A stretch of DNA of 64,000 bases from Silene latifolia (GCF_048544455.1 NC_133537.1:19095541-19159540), one strand, 5' to 3'. Counted from the stretch's first letter, positions 1 to 11,775 are shown. Notes: generated by a model not told the origin, from the letters alone. A program made the numbers and translations.

Positions 1-290
1 TAAACCATACTTGCATTGACCTGAGACCTAGATTGCTCGACTGAATAATCATGGTGAACCGACTGTCTTAGCTATTTTCTCTCTATTTGCTTAATCCTTA
101 TTCCTTTGCCTTTCCTCTCCCTCTTAATCTCATTTGATTAGAACAAGCAATTAAAATCCCCCAAAACTGTTACCTAAACGGACTTGATTAAGCTGACATT
201 TTCCCATCTCCTTGTGGAGATCGACCCTACTTACTGCTAGCTTCTGTTAGCGTATTTAGAATTTATTTTTGGTATATAACGACCGTATCA
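1..290 (+). repeat. 5' LTR of element 1, 3' portion only
   Basis: Matches 9046-9335 with about ten substitutions and ends in TATCA, giving the canonical terminal CA. Roughly the first 1.1 kb of this LTR lies outside the window. Confidence 0.93.
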
Positions 291-295
291 AATTT

Positions 296-313
296 TGGCG
301 CCGTTGCCGGGGA
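296..313 (+). other. Primer binding site, tRNA-Asp type
   Basis: TGGCGCCGTTGCCGGGGA begins five bases after the LTR end. It is complementary to the 3' end of plant tRNA-Asp(GTC), the primer typical of Athila elements. The identical 18-mer occurs in element 2 at 53533-53550. Confidence 0.93.
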
Positions 314-351
314 GGTGGCGTAATTTATTGCTTTTATTAAGTTTGTCTCTC

Positions 352-377
352 GTCTCAAGGAATTTATTCCTTGAGAC
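352..377 (+). other. Leader RNA hairpin of element 1
   Basis: Arm GTCTCAAGGAA (352-362), loop TTTA, and a perfectly complementary arm at 367-377 make an 11-bp stem 38 bases after the primer site. Element 2 has the counterpart at the same place (53598-53625) with a different loop. Position in the untranslated leader suggests a packaging or dimerisation signal; that role is inferred. Confidence 0.7.
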
Positions 378-478
378 TGATCTCATATTTTTGCAAGTTC
401 TTGATTACTTTTGCAGGATATTTGTTCTAGAAGAGAACATTGTCGTACCTGATTCACTGTAAATTCTATCTGCTAGGA

Positions 479-2001
479 TGCCGAATATAGCCAGTCATTC
501 AGAGCCGACGGTGGATTCCCTTCCAAAAGGTTTTGCTATTACACACTGCTGACTCGGGAACCTTTGGCATCCACCCATCTTACATACAACTGGTCGAGAG
601 AAATCTCTTCAGGGGGTACCCGAAGAAGATCCGTGCAAGCATATAGAATTATTTACAGAATACTGTTCCACCATTCCTCTTGCTGTTGGGCTGACTCAAG
701 ACAGAGTGAAGGGAGTCCTTTTTTCCTTGTCTTTAACTGATGATGCCCGGGAATGGTTGAGAGATTTAGACTGGGAAACTGCCGGTGTAACCGACTGGAA
801 TTCCTTGCCTTGGCCTTTACGGGCGATATTTTCCACCACAGCGCACTAATGCGTTGAGAGCTCAAATTACTGCATTTGAGCAACTACCTACTGAAGACTT
901 GAACGAGGCTTGGACTAGGTTCAAGAAGCTCGTCCGTTCTGTGCCTCATCACGGTTTCAAGCGCTGGTTCTTATGTACCAAATTCTACAATGGGTTGTAT
1001 CCGGACCAGAGAGCTGTTCTTGATAATGCAGCCAAAGGGAGATTTCAGAAGAACGTAGAGGATAGTCAAGGTTGGCATCTTATTAAGGAGATGGCCATCC
1101 ATGTTGCTGAGTATGGAAATCCCCGAGGTAGTAGACATGTGAACGAGTTGGTAGTGGCTAAGGTGAAGAGTCCTAGCGGAAGTCTAGGTAGTCCGGAGAT
1201 TATAGAGACTGTGGGTGAGCATGCACAAGTTTGTGCTATTACTGAGCATGAGATAATATGTGGTAGATGCGGTATAGAAGGGCATGACCCTATTGGTTGT
1301 ATGGCAAATGTAGAGCGTGTCCTTGCTTATCAAAAATTCAAGCAAGGAGTTCCTTTTCCAAATTATATGAAGACGTGACCTCAACGAGTGCTTCTAATCC
1401 TTCTACACCAACGCCGCAACCAGATTCCCCCTTTGTCAATGGGGAGTTAGCCGACTTAAAATCCTTGGTATTGAACTTAACGCAACAGCTTGGAGAGCAA
1501 TGCAATAAGGATAATACCGCTATTGTGGAGCTAAGAGAGCAAGTTGCGCAATTAACACTCGCGCAAAATCAAGCAAACCGACCACCCTCGTGCGACCCAA
1601 TCAATGCCATTAATCTCCGAAGCGGTCTCACTTATAATGGACCGGAAATGCCGGAAGACGGGGTCGTGACAGCCGATGATACCCCGGATGACGAGTTGGA
1701 GGAGCTAATAGACGATATCCTTGCTGAATATCATCCTGAAGCTCGATCGAGTGAAAATATAGCTCGATCGAGTGATTTAGCTTCCCCCATTACTCGATCG
1801 AGTACAATACCTGGTCGATCGAGAAGTGCCCAATTTGAAGACTTCGATCGAGGAGTTAATTCCTCTCGATCGAGTGATTTGGCAGACAAAGTTGTTCGAT
1901 CGAGTGATTCTGGGACTCGATCGACAGAAGCTGAAATTAAGGATCTCGATCGAGAGGTCCATACTCCTCGATCGAGTAATTTTCCTGAAAAAACCATTTG
2001 A
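479..2001 (+). pseudogene. Athila gag remnant
   Basis: Capsid/nucleocapsid polyprotein, which in this family packages the element RNA in cytoplasmic particles. The likely ATG at 479 runs into a stop within about 25 codons. A later stretch (about 745-845) resembles the Retrotrans_gag core but shifts frame near 830. It then continues from 854 with the family-typical sequence 'EAWTRFKKLVRSVPHHGF'. A zinc knuckle CGRCGIEGHDPIGC (C-x2-C-x4-H-x4-C) is at about 1258-1299. The frame stops at 1378 and another frame stays open to 2001, containing the Athila-type 'NAINLRSG' motif. The C-terminal third is repetitive (RSS/DR), because a TCGATCGA palindrome cluster is being translated. Broken by at least one frameshift and several stops. 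Confidence 0.85.
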
Positions 2002-2027
2002 TCGAGCGACAAATATGTTCGATCGAG
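1741..2027. repeat. TCGATCGA palindrome cluster in gag
   Basis: Eleven intact copies of TCGATCGA, mostly as CTCGATCGAG, plus one decayed copy, spaced about 20-30 bp. Similar clusters occur in the 3' region and LTR of the same element. Confidence 0.9.
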
Positions 2028-2073
2028 CACCAGAACCAGGAGAAGTTCAAATTTAATATCTAATTCCGCTACC

Positions 2074-2859
2074 GTGTCTTCTCCCCCTGCTGTGAAGGTG
2101 TCACGTGCTGATAAAGGTAAAGAGAAAGTCGCGGGTCCACTCATTGCTACCAGAGTACCCTATCCAGGACGTCTGAAGGACGCCAAGGTTGAGCGACAGT
2201 ACGGTAAGTTTGTGGACGTTGTCAAGAACCTCCAGGTAACTGTCCCTTTTACCGAACTTATTACCCAGGTACGTACTTACGCTAAATTTATGAAAGATAT
2301 TGTGACGCGTAAGAGAGAGCTAAGTGAATTTGAGACTGTTGCTTTTATGGAAGAGTCTAGGAATTTACTTTTAAATAAGGCTCCACCTAAAATGAAAGAC
2401 CCGGGTAGTTTTATTATTACCTGTATTATATGCAATGAAGTAATAGATAAGGCTCATTGTGATTTAGGAGCCAGTGTCAGTGTCATGCCTCTGTCTGTCC
2501 GCAAGAAATTGAAAATTGGTCACCTTAAAATGACTAATATTACATTACAGATGGCTGATAGATCTGTAAGACGACCCTTGGGTGTCTTAGAGGACGTGCC
2601 TGTGAAAATAGGCAAGTTCTTTATACCAGTAGACTTTATTATTTTAGACATAGCTGAGGATACCCGGACCCCAATTATACTAGGAAGACCATCTTTATGT
2701 ACATCTGGGACCATTATTGAAGTCAAACAAGGGCGTTTGACTCTTGTAGTGAGGGATGACGCGATTACTTTCATTCTGCCTAGTACTTTGGCTCGGCCAA
2801 TGATAGAGGATACATGTTATTCTGTCGATATTGTTGACGAGTCTGTCTATGATTTCTGA
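2074..2859 (+). pseudogene. Athila protease (retropepsin) region
   Basis: Open frame of 261 codons containing a pepsin-type aspartic protease domain. The active-site region reads DLGASVSVMPLSV (about residues 130-142). The second half carries 'ILDIAEDTRTPIILGRP', the family-typical C-terminal strand of retropepsin. It would process the Gag-Pol polyprotein. It is separated from gag by stops around 2002-2060 and from RT by a stop at 2857-2859, so the polyprotein is broken although the domain itself reads through. Element 3 carries a homologous fragment on the minus strand (60417-60648 and 61972-62020). Confidence 0.88.
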
Positions 2860-2895
2860 TCGGGTTCTTTTATAAAAGACCCACTAGAAGCTCTA

Positions 2896-4608
2896 ATGCT
2901 TTTGGATGAGTGTGCAGATAACCCAGATAACAATGACGCGGTGTTGGATTTGCTTGAAGCTGCTTTAGATGAGCGTGAACTCACCGACGCTGAAGGAGAG
3001 AAAGTGGAACAGATGATCAATACCCTTTGCTCCATAGAGGTAAAGGTAACCGAGCGTAAGCCTCTTCCTTCTCATCTAAAATACGCTTTCTTAGACGATA
3101 CCGAGCAATATCCAGTTATTGTTAGTGCTAAGCTTGATGATGATCAGCTGACTGCTTTGTTAGCTGTGCTTAAGAAAAACAGAAAAGCTATGGGTTATTA
3201 TTTGGATGACATCAAGGGGATTAGTCCCGATATTTGTATGCACAGGATTGAGCTAGAGGAAGATCACAAGCCTTGCAGACAGGGTCAGTGCCAGCTGAAC
3301 CAAAAGATGCAAGATGTTATGATGACTGAGGTAATGAAGCTGCTTGACGCAGGTATTATCTATTCCGTTTGTCATTCTAAGTGGGTGAGTCCAGTTCAGG
3401 TAGTTCCTAAGAAAGGAGGGACTACTGTGATCAAGAATGACAAAAATGAGTTAATACCTACTAGGGTAGTAACTGGCTGGCGGATGTGTATAGATTACAG
3501 ACAGCTGAATGCTGCCACCAAGAAATATCACTTTTCCCTTCCTTTCATTGATCAGATGGTAGAACGGTTAGCTTCCCACAAGTTTTTCTATTATCTGGAC
3601 GGATACTCAGGGTTCTCTCAGATCCCTATTCATCCGGATGATCAGGCCAAGACTACTTTTACTTGTCCTCAGGGCGTTTTTGCTTTTTACAGGATGCCCT
3701 TTGGTTTGTGTAATGCCCCTGCTACCTTTCAAAGGTGTATGATGGGGATATTTTCAGAGTACATTGAGTCTACTATGGAAGTTTTTATGGACGACTTCAG
3801 TGTTTATGGAAGTGATTTTTCTAATTGTCTGTCTAACCTTGATAAAGTGTTGCAGCGCTACATTGAGGTTAATCTTGTGCTTAACTGGGAGAAGTGCCAT
3901 TTCATGGTCATAGAGGGAGTTGTCTTAGAGCACTTAGTTTCAGACAGGGGTATAGAAGTTGACAAAGCAACAGTGGAAGTGATTCAGCAATTACCTCCTC
4001 CTGTTAATGTTAAAGAAGTGAGGACCTTCCTTGGTCATGCTGGCTTTTATCGCCGGTTTATCAAGAATTTTTCAAAAATTGCTAAATCACTTACACAGCT
4101 GCTGCTTAAAGACGCCCCTTTTGTATTTACTGATGAGTGTCTTTCTGCTTTTAACTGGTTAAAGCAGGCCTTGGTATCTGCGCCGATCATACAGCCTCCC
4201 GACTGGGATTTGTCGTTCGAAATTATGTGTGATGCTAGTGATTATGCACTAGGAGCGGTGTTAGGGCAAAGGAAAGACAAGGCTCTAAATGAAATTTACT
4301 ATGCAAGCCAAACTCTGGATGAGGCTCAAGTGAAGTACACCACTACTGAGAAAGAGCTGCTAGCTGTGGTTTATGCTTTAGAAAAATTTCGTTCTTATTT
4401 GATAGGGTCAGGAGTTACTGTTTTTACTGACCATGCAGTGCTGAGACACATTCTTGCTAAGAAGGAAGCTAAACCACGGCTATTGAGATGGATACTCCTT
4501 GTTCAGGAGTTTGATTAGCAGATAAAAGATAAGAAAGGTGTTGAGAACGTTGTAGCTGATCATCTATCAAGACTGTCACAGCAAGAGGGGGAAGATTCTT
4601 TACCTATT
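2896..4608 (+). pseudogene. Athila reverse transcriptase and RNase H
   Basis: Copies element RNA into DNA and degrades the RNA strand. The RT domain spans about codons 130-330: MCIDYRQLN, then [17 protein letters not shown], then [16 protein letters not shown], and the catalytic FMDDFSVYG (the F-x-D-D form usual in Athila/Tat). RNase H begins near [17 protein letters not shown] and continues with [18 protein letters not shown] and [16 protein letters not shown] at 4516-4518 interrupts RNase H. The following sequence still encodes the usual 'KDKKGVENVVADHLSRL' segment, so this is a nonsense mutation and not the natural end. Confidence 0.92.
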
Positions 4609-4632
4609 GATGATTCCTTTCCTGATGATTCT

Positions 4633-5970
4633 TTGTTTGTTGTTTTGTCTTCTATTGTTAACCAAGATCCTTGGTATGCAGATCTAGCTAATTACGTTGT
4701 CAGTGGCACGCTGCCGCCTGACCTTTCTCATCAGCAGAGGAAGCGTTTTCTGTATAACGCTAAGCAGTACTTCTGGGATGATCCTTATTTGTTTAAGGAA
4801 TGTGCAGACGGTCTCTACAGACGGTGTATTCCGCAGTGGGAGACCAAAGTGATCTTGGAAGGCTGTCGCTCATACTCTTATGGTGGTCACCACGGTCCAT
4901 CGTGCACCGTGGCTAAGGTACTTCAGTCTGGTTTTTACTGGCCCACTTTGTTTGCTGATGCTAAGGCTTTTGTTTCAGCTTGTGATGCCTGCCAACGATC
5001 AGGGAACATTTCAAAGAGACACGAGATGCCACAAAATGGTATCTTAGAGGTTGAGGTTTTCGACGTCTGGGGCATCGATTTCCAGGGACCATTCCCATCT
5101 AGTAAAGGTAACAGGTATATTTTAGTAGTTGTTGACTATGTGTCTAAGTGGATGGAGGCAATTGCTTCACCCTATTGTGATGCCAAGACCGTGATTAAAA
5201 TATTTAAAATGATTATATTTCCCCGCTTTGGTGTCCCTAGGGTCGTCATTAGTGATGGGGGAATGCATTTTAAAGAAAAGAAACTAACTTCCATTCTGTC
5301 TAAAGTTGGTGTTCAACATCGGCGTGGTTTGGGGTATCATCCCCAAACTAGTGGTCAGGTCGAGGTCTCTAATCGCGAGATTAAAGAGATCTTATCTAAA
5401 GTAGTTTCTAAATCACGGAAGGACTAGAGTTTTAAACTGGAGGACACATTATGGGCTTATAGGACTGCCTTTAAGACGCCGATTGGTGCATCACTGTATC
5501 GGTTAGTTTAGAGGAAGTCATGTCATTTACCTGTTGAGTTAGAATGCAAAGCTTGGTGGCCAATTAGTGAACTTAACTTTGATCCTAAGTTGTGTGGTCA
5601 GAACCGTCTATTGCAGCTAGATGAACTGGAGGAGTTTAGGCTCAACGCCTATGATAGCTCACGCATCTATAAGGAGAAGACGAAGAGATGGCATGACAAA
5701 AGGATCTTACCTCGTGAATTTCATGTCGGGCAGAAGGTGCTGCTGTTTAACGCCCGACTACGATTATTTCCTGGCAAGCGGAAGTCCAGGTGGAGTGGCC
5801 CCTATACAGTGACAGCCGTCACTAAATTTGGGTCTGTTGAGCTAGAAGGTTCCGAAGGAAATAGGTTCAAGGTGAATGGGCAATATGTGAAGCATTACCA
5901 CGAAGCAAATGATACCGACAACCGTGTTGAAGTCTTGTACTTCGACGAGCTTGATGCGCCAGTTAATTGA
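4633..5970 (+). pseudogene. Athila integrase
   Basis: Inserts element cDNA into chromosomes. The zinc-binding H/C region is at the N-terminus (GGHHG, later CDAC). The DDE core is visible: first D in WGIDFQGPF, second in ISDGGMHF, E in GQVEVSNREIK. The frame stops at 5425-5427 after KSRKD. The homologous continuation (DTLWAYRTAFKTPIG) is followed by another in-frame stop near 5508. From 5590 to 5970 the C-terminal domain is open, with the GPYTV motif and a tail ending DELDAPVN. The protein is therefore split by at least two nonsense codons. Confidence 0.9.
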
Positions 5971-6010
5971 AGTCAGAAAGGTCGTGTGGGACCTCTTAAA
6001 CCTGCGCTTT

Positions 6011-6026
6011 CCGGGAGGCAACCCGG
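6011..6026 (+). other. Post-pol hairpin of element 1
   Basis: CCGGG, loop AGGCAA, CCCGG, 41 bases after the pol stop. The identical stem and loop occur in element 2 at 54619-54634, just after its only ORF. Confidence 0.7.
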
Positions 6027-6149
6027 ACTGTTTTGTTTTACTTTAGTTAAACTTATTTCCTTTCTTTTAGTTTTGTGTTGAACTTTGAATGCCGAACTAT
6101 GCGTCTCTCGCAATTCCTACACTTCTTATATGCGTTTTGCAGGTGAGGT

Positions 6150-6345
6150 AGCTCGATCGAGTGGTTTTTCTACTCGATCGAGCACTTTTGCTAAGAATTT
6201 CACTCGATCGAGCATCTGCTGCTCTCGATCGAAATGCTGCATATCCACTTCTCTCGATCGAGTAACATATCCTCTCGATCGAGTCCTTTTGACATCCAAT
6301 CCTCTCGATCGAACCATTTTGCTATGTTCGATCGAGCAGGATCAT
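6150..6345. repeat. TCGATCGA palindrome cluster, 3' region
   Basis: Eight copies, mostly CTCGATCGAG, spaced 20-35 bp; same motif as in gag and the LTR of element 1. Confidence 0.9.
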
Positions 6346-6505
6346 GGTCTAGCTGCTGCTTTTCGACCTTTGAGCTACTGTGTGCTTACCCATGACCTCC
6401 CATGTTCATGGTCGGTTTGGGGAGGTCCCTCCGTACGACGTCTTGTAAGTTTTCGGACTCCCGCTATCCTTTTCTCTTTCGTTTGCATTTCTTCCTCTAT
6501 TTTTG

Positions 6506-6540
6506 GTACAATGAGGGCATTGTACGGTTTGGTTTGGGGA
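6506..6540 (+). other. Internal hairpin followed by polypurine-like tract
   Basis: TACAATG (6507-6513), loop AGGG and CATTGTA (6518-6524) form a perfect stem, extended by a flanking G-C pair. GGTTTGGTTTGGGGA follows immediately (6526-6540) and is nearly identical to the terminal polypurine tract at 7925-7941. Counterparts lie in element 2 (55312-55345) and element 3 (59576-59614, minus strand). Confidence 0.7.
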
Positions 6541-7924
6541 GGTATGCATCCATATCTGTGTCTGCATGTTTTCTTGCATTTTCGTTTGCACGTTTATTCA
6601 TTTTCGCATGCATCGTTGTTTTTAAGTCCAAAAAAAAAATCACATAAAATTTTAAAAAGAATTCACGTTTATTTCGAGTCGGAACGCTTGAACTTTGACG
6701 CTACTTTGAGTCCTTACCCTTGCCCTGCATATTCTTAACATTTTGTTGGCATGGAAATGTGCATAATCTACGAGTTTCTGTTTCTCTCTTATCTTAACGA
6801 ATATACTTGACTCACGTATTGGCAACCTACTTTACATTCTGAGGTTAGAGCTTTATAAACTGGTGACATTCATGACCGGTTTCATGTAGGATGTGAGTAG
6901 TTCTCTCTATAAGGCATGTAACATCAATTTGCATAAGCATGAATTTAGTCTTCTTAATACCTGTATGCATTCGGTTTGTGGATGGTGACACATGTTAGGA
7001 GAGGCGGTTCCCTTTATTTCATTCTACCCATGAGCCTCACATAGCCAAATTGCCTTTTTGTCCTATTAGCTACAATCTATAATTTTGCCTACCCTAGCCA
7101 AGCTAGTAATGAGTAGATGTTTGGAAAGTTTTATTGCAGTTTGGTTACATCTCTGATTGCAGAAGTAGGTAGAAGAGTTGAAGGGAATGAAAAGAAAAAA
7201 TTGTGAAAAATGCTGTGAAAAAGAAAAAGAAAAAAATCAATAGAAAGAGTTGAAAAAGAAATATGGAAAAGAAAAAATCATATGCGGAAAAATGAAAAGT
7301 TGTAATGATGATTTTTACTCTCATATCTTATTTATATCTTATGGGGAGTCGACAAGTTTATGGTGTATTGTGAGCTGAGTGCATCCAATTTGCACTATTT
7401 TGTATTGATATACATTGTGTATGAAGTTGGGATGTAGTTTCAAAATTTGGATCCGTTGTTGCTAGCCTGGCTATTAACTCCATATTTCCAAATTCATTTT
7501 AGCCCCTTCTTACCCATTACCTCACTTACCCAAATGTAAGTCCTCGGCATGTGTCTTGGTCATTAGTCTGGTTGGAATGCATATGTACGGTCATAGAGAT
7601 TCTATTCATGTTAAACTGCATGCATGTTCTTGTAGGTCGAGTTGGGTGAGTGTCTTTATTTCCTCCTATCTTTCACTTATATACTCACCTTGTGCTTAAT
7701 TTGAGTGATAAGCGACCCGTGAGAGTCCGATATCTATGAGTCTTGCAAGGTCGACGGTTCAGTAAGTTTGAGACATTGATTTAATTCGTTTGCACTTGTC
7801 ATTTTCCATTTTGTTAGTTGTTGCATTAAACTGGTTTGGGTGGATGATTTATAGCTGATGAGTTGGTCCCGTTCCACTATTTCTTCTTAGTTGCATTCAT
7901 AGTTTGCTTGGGGACAAGCAAAGG

Positions 7925-7941
7925 TTTGGTTTGGGGAGATT
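7925..7941 (+). other. Polypurine tract of element 1
   Basis: TTTGGTTTGGGGAGATT directly precedes the 3' LTR (TGATG). It is the expected plus-strand priming site. Confidence 0.85.
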
Positions 7942-9335
7942 TGATGCGTGTATTTTATATAAGGTTTTTACCTCATTTTTTACACACATTTCTGTGCTAT
8001 TTATGTAGCATCTAGCTACAAATACCCCCGAATAGTCTACTTTGGTTTGTCTTGTGTAAATTGCACGTATGGACCGGAAAGAAGATAAATCGAGCCTAAA
8101 CTTGTCTCATTTGCATGCATTTGTGGGAAATAAGGAATCGGAGCTTGGAATCTATCACTTTGAAGACGCATGAGCTGATTTCGGAAGGTGTCAAGGTGTC
8201 TTACGCGCTAATATAGCTCGATCGATCACTTTTCAGTCGATCGAATGCTTTATCCTTTGAACATTCACTCGATCGAGTTGTTTTGATGCTCGATCGAGAT
8301 GGCTGAAATAAGAAGTCCTCGATCGAACCCCAATTCTGTTCGATCGAGAGGAATTGCCAGTTATGTCTTCGATCGAGTGGTTTTATTCCACTCGATCGAG
8401 AGCTTTCATCCTGTAATCGTGTTTTTTGCCTTATTCTGTGTTGGGCTTTGTAATTAGGATTTAATTAGGTTAAGTAGGACGTGTTGTGACTTCTTCTTTA
8501 TCCTCTCTTAGACTACGATACTCCTCTTCTCCTCTCTTCCTCTCTACACTCTCTTACTCTAGACTATTGCTCGGATTGAATCTTGTAATCGGTATCACTA
8601 CTCTCTTTTATTTCTTAATCCTAATTACTTGATTGTTCTTTATTTCTTCTCTTTCTTTATTTACCATTGCTTTATTTCAATCTCTTCGTTGCTTTATTAC
8701 GATGTTTAATTTCTCTTGTTTATGTATGATTGTTGTTAACTCAATAATAATGCATAACTAATTTCCTTTGCTAAGACTTAGGGAATCCATGATTATGAAG
8801 GAATTGTAAATCGAATTATTAGGTTTAATGCTTGTGTAGTTTATGTTGTTAATCGCTACATCTAATTGTTTCTGTCTAATTGAGTCGACGCAATTAGTCA
8901 TCAAATCGCAGTAAACCTTGACCTAGATAGGAAGATTGGAAAGGATTAGACTTGTAGCGAACATTAGGGCACGTAGTGAGGGCGGAAGCTAAGCTATTTG
9001 TGATTTAGGGCGAATTGAGACCGGAAGGAGATATTCACTGCTCCGTAAACCATACTTGCATTGACCTGAGACCTAGATTGCTCGACTGAATAATCATGGT
9101 GAACCGACTGTCTTAGCTATTTTCTCTCTATTTGCTTAATCCTTATTCCTTTGCCTTTTCTCTCCCTCTTAATCTCATTTGATTAGAACAAACAATTAAA
9201 ATCCCCCAGAACTGTTACCTAGACGGAGTTGATTAAGCTGACATTTTCCCATCTCCCTGTGGAGATTGACCCTACTTACTGCTAGCTTCTGTTAGTGTAT
9301 TTAGGATTTATTTTTGGTACATAACGACCGTATCA
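7942..9335 (+). repeat. 3' LTR of element 1
   Basis: 1394 bp, TGATGCGTG...TATCA. The last 290 bp match the window start. Eight TCGATCGA palindromes lie at 8218-8400. No coding capacity. Confidence 0.92.
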
Positions 9336-10186
9336 CATCCCATGGTCACAAACATGTGGTATTACATAAATGACTAAAAAACACTGGCTTGCCCCGTACA
9401 ATGAGAATGTGTATGTATAGTACGTTATTATAATGAACCACGATTCCATTAATTTATTAACACGGTTTTATGTATACGAACTAACAACTCAATTTTCGAA
9501 ACTCCATAGGAAGCATTGGGTGCTAGTGGCAATCAACGTGACATCAAAAACAATCTACTGGATTGACTCTTGCGGTGGCGAACCGTCTGACAATTTTGTA
9601 TCGATGATAACTGCGTAAGTTTAATTACAACCTTTAATAATGTCATTTGCTATTGTATGACATTTGAATTCTAGTATCATTTTAATGTCACCTCAATATT
9701 ATTGACCTATATACGGAGTATATGCTAATTATAATTTCGTGTATGAATTAGTGTTTTTTGATGAAAAAAAAGCATGTCTCTACTTGAGCAATTTGACAGC
9801 AACACCCCTCCAAACATTGTCGTGGTAAAAGTACGTTTCTTCTTAATAATTACTCGTATCATTTAATAATTTATGTATGGTATATATATATAATAGTCTC
9901 CTTTACAGTCGTCAAACAGTAAACAATACGCATTTTTCATTTGTCGGTCCATGTTCGAGATTGTCCGCGGTAATTATTACAACTTTAATTCTAAGTTTGG
10001 GGTGTTTTAATAAATATTACAGCATTAGGTAACTTGCTTGGATTTAATTCTGTATATTTCCATTTATTCTATATATCTTGATTTCTAGCAGCACTAAAAA
10101 GCGGTAAAGCAGTGCCGAACGACACGAGGAAAGATATCAACGATGTTAGAGATCGGTGGGCAATGTATTTTCTTTCACTTCATTAG
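9336..10186 (+). pseudogene. Ulp1-like (C48) cysteine protease fragment of a CACTA transposon
   Basis: SUMO-protease-like proteins of this type are carried by plant CACTA and Mutator-like elements. Visible exon-like pieces include WLAPYNE near 9391, then an open stretch 9433-9618 with HWVLVAINVTSKTIYWIDSC, the His-containing catalytic core and the IDS strand. A donor-like GTAAGT follows. Later pieces include ICRSMFEIV (about 9940-9970), matching the segment around the catalytic cysteine with decay, and a C-terminal piece KDINDVRDRWAMYFLSL (about 10115-10182). The 5' part lies beyond element 1, which inserted here. Exon joins are approximate and the gene is surely non-functional. Confidence 0.7.
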
Positions 10187-10280
10187 GAGCCTGATACTTA
10201 GTTCGCTCATTATGTATATATGTGTGTATATATATAGTACCAGAGATATTGAGTTTTGATCGCCCTTGTCGTATTATTTT

Positions 10281-10369
10281 GATGCTGGGTTGAATTGATA
10301 ATTCTGTGTAGTATTTTGATGCTGGATTGAATTGATCATTCTATTTATTGTTTTGATGCTGGATTGAAT
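10281..10369. repeat. Threefold tandem repeat, about 36-37 bp
   Basis: GATGCTGG(G/A)TTGAATT recurs at 10281, 10318 and 10354, in the 3' part of the CACTA remnant. Confidence 0.75.
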
Positions 10370-11092
10370 TTTTACAGTGCAGTGCGTAGCTGCGGAAATG
10401 CTACTAGAAAAATAGCATATTCAGCCGCTGGTGGCACCTGCTAAAATCATATTTTTTTAAAAAAAAATATATATATACAACAAAACGATAACGGGTCAGA
10501 TCAAATCGTTGTTGTTGTTAATGTACACTAACAACGGTTTTTCTAAATAGCAAACCGTTGATAATTTTTCCTTTCAATGCTATTTGCCACCAAAAAAAAA
10601 AATGAAACAGAACCGTTGTCAGATGTACTGAATTTACAACGGTTTTGTAGTACAAAAACCTTTGTCAGTTTTTTTCCCTCCATTCGAGTATGATAACAAA
10701 AGTCATGAATTATCTAACAACGGTTGCGATACGTTGTCAAACTTCCTCTCATATGTAGGAAGATAACGAATAAAACCCGTTGTTAACTTTGAAAATTAAC
10801 AACGGTTTTGCTACACTAGAACTGTTTCCAATACCGGGTTAAGAAACGGATAAGGAACAAAGTTTAACAACGGTTTTCTTACCGTAAAACCATTATCAGC
10901 ATAATAATTGACAACGGATGTCAACCGTTGTGTTGTTTATTTACTATTGTTTTTTCAACCGTTGTCAAAATTTTACAACGGTTCCGTGTTTTAGAAACTG
11001 TTGTCAATATTTAACAATAGCAGGTTCGCTTTTTTATTTAAAACGGTATTGACCATATTTAACCGTTGTTAGCGTAGTTAATTGGCGTAGTG

Positions 11093-11775
11093 TATAAATT
11101 TTGTCAATTTTTTTGTTTGTCATGAAAGCAATCAAAACGATCTATAAGTCAAGTAATTCTCAAATAATATCATCAATAAAAGATTTAATAGTTTATAGTT
11201 TTATATTATTTATATTTTAATTAAAATATTATAGTTTAGTGTTTAGTGAAAATTATATAATTTGATGAAAAGATTAATTTTAATGAAAAGAATTATATAA
11301 TGAAATATATTATAATTATTAACTTCCTAATTTAGTGAATATAATTAAATTATCAATAACTTCCTAATTTAAAAGATGCTTTTTGGAGATAAAATTTGTG
11401 AATTCACCTATTCTTTTACTAGATAAGGGATTACATACTAGGCAGCAAATCAAATCTCATGGATATTATAGAAAATTTTTATTTTTATTTTCCCTTTTAA
11501 CAGTTTACAAGCGGATAATTTTCTCGAGAAATTACTGGGTTGCCTTTTCTCCGAAAGACAAGATCATTTCATTACTAAAAGGCATGAACTATCTACAAAA
11601 AGGTTCCGCCTTAGAGCTGTGTTTTTCTCGTAAAAAAATAGAATACGATTTACACAACGTTTAAGGATTGAATAAAATCAATCCCACTTAAAACCAAACT
11701 CTATAAAACCTCTGTTATATCATTGAATTCATTGTTTCTTAATACAGTTTTCTGTAAACAAATACATTTATAAAC
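11093..11775. other. AT-rich intergenic DNA
   Basis: No recognisable gene. An open frame at 11383-11664 has no familiar motif and AT-driven composition, so it is not called. Confidence 0.5.

Larger units (their letters stand above)
5971..7941 (+). other. Non-coding 3' region of element 1
   Basis: Nearly 2 kb between integrase and the 3' LTR, where some Athila elements carry an env-like gene. No such gene is visible: the longest frame (6085-6738) is a translated palindrome cluster plus low-complexity sequence. The region holds a post-pol hairpin, eight TCGATCGA palindromes, an internal hairpin with purine tract, a 100-base A/G-rich stretch at about 7185-7300, and the terminal polypurine tract. 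All but the palindrome cluster have counterparts in element 2. Confidence 0.8.
1..9335 (+). mobile_element. Athila-type Ty3/gypsy LTR retrotransposon, element 1 (5' LTR cut by window edge)
   Basis: The end of the 5' LTR lies at the window edge and the same sequence recurs at 9046-9335, so the two LTRs enclose about 7.65 kb. Between them come a tRNA-Asp primer site, gag with a CCHC knuckle, aspartic protease, reverse transcriptase, RNase H and integrase, then a long non-coding 3' region and a purine tract. The order PR-RT-RH-IN and the RT motif FMDDFSV fit the Athila/Tat branch of Ty3/gypsy. Frameshifts and nonsense codons interrupt both gag and pol, so the copy is not autonomous. About ten differences by eye over the 290 shared LTR bases suggest an insertion that is not recent. 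The 3' flank reads as part of a CACTA-linked Ulp1-like gene, so the element landed inside an older transposon. Confidence 0.95.
9336..11092 (+). mobile_element. CACTA transposon, right-hand remnant
   Basis: The Ulp1-like gene fragment is followed by about 600 bp of clustered AACAACGGTT/AACCGTTGT motifs in both orientations (10500-11070), the subterminal repeat structure of CACTA elements. The end reads, on the complementary strand, CACTACGCCAATTAACTACG, a CACTA-type terminal inverted repeat finishing at 11092. The left end lies outside the window, beyond element 1. The same subterminal motif recurs in the CACTA element at 48677-50537. Confidence 0.75.

Noticed and set aside
1731..2144. 137-codon minus-strand frame rich in LDR
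   Set aside because: Antisense reading of the TCGATCGA cluster in gag; the palindrome keeps frames open on both strands.
6085..6738. 217-codon frame as a possible env-like gene of element 1
   Set aside because: The first part is the palindrome cluster and the rest is low-complexity; no signal peptide plus glycoprotein-like order and no similarity to the membrane tail of elements 2 and 3.
11383..11664. 93-codon frame
   Set aside because: AT-rich sequence without any recognisable motif or neighbouring exons.
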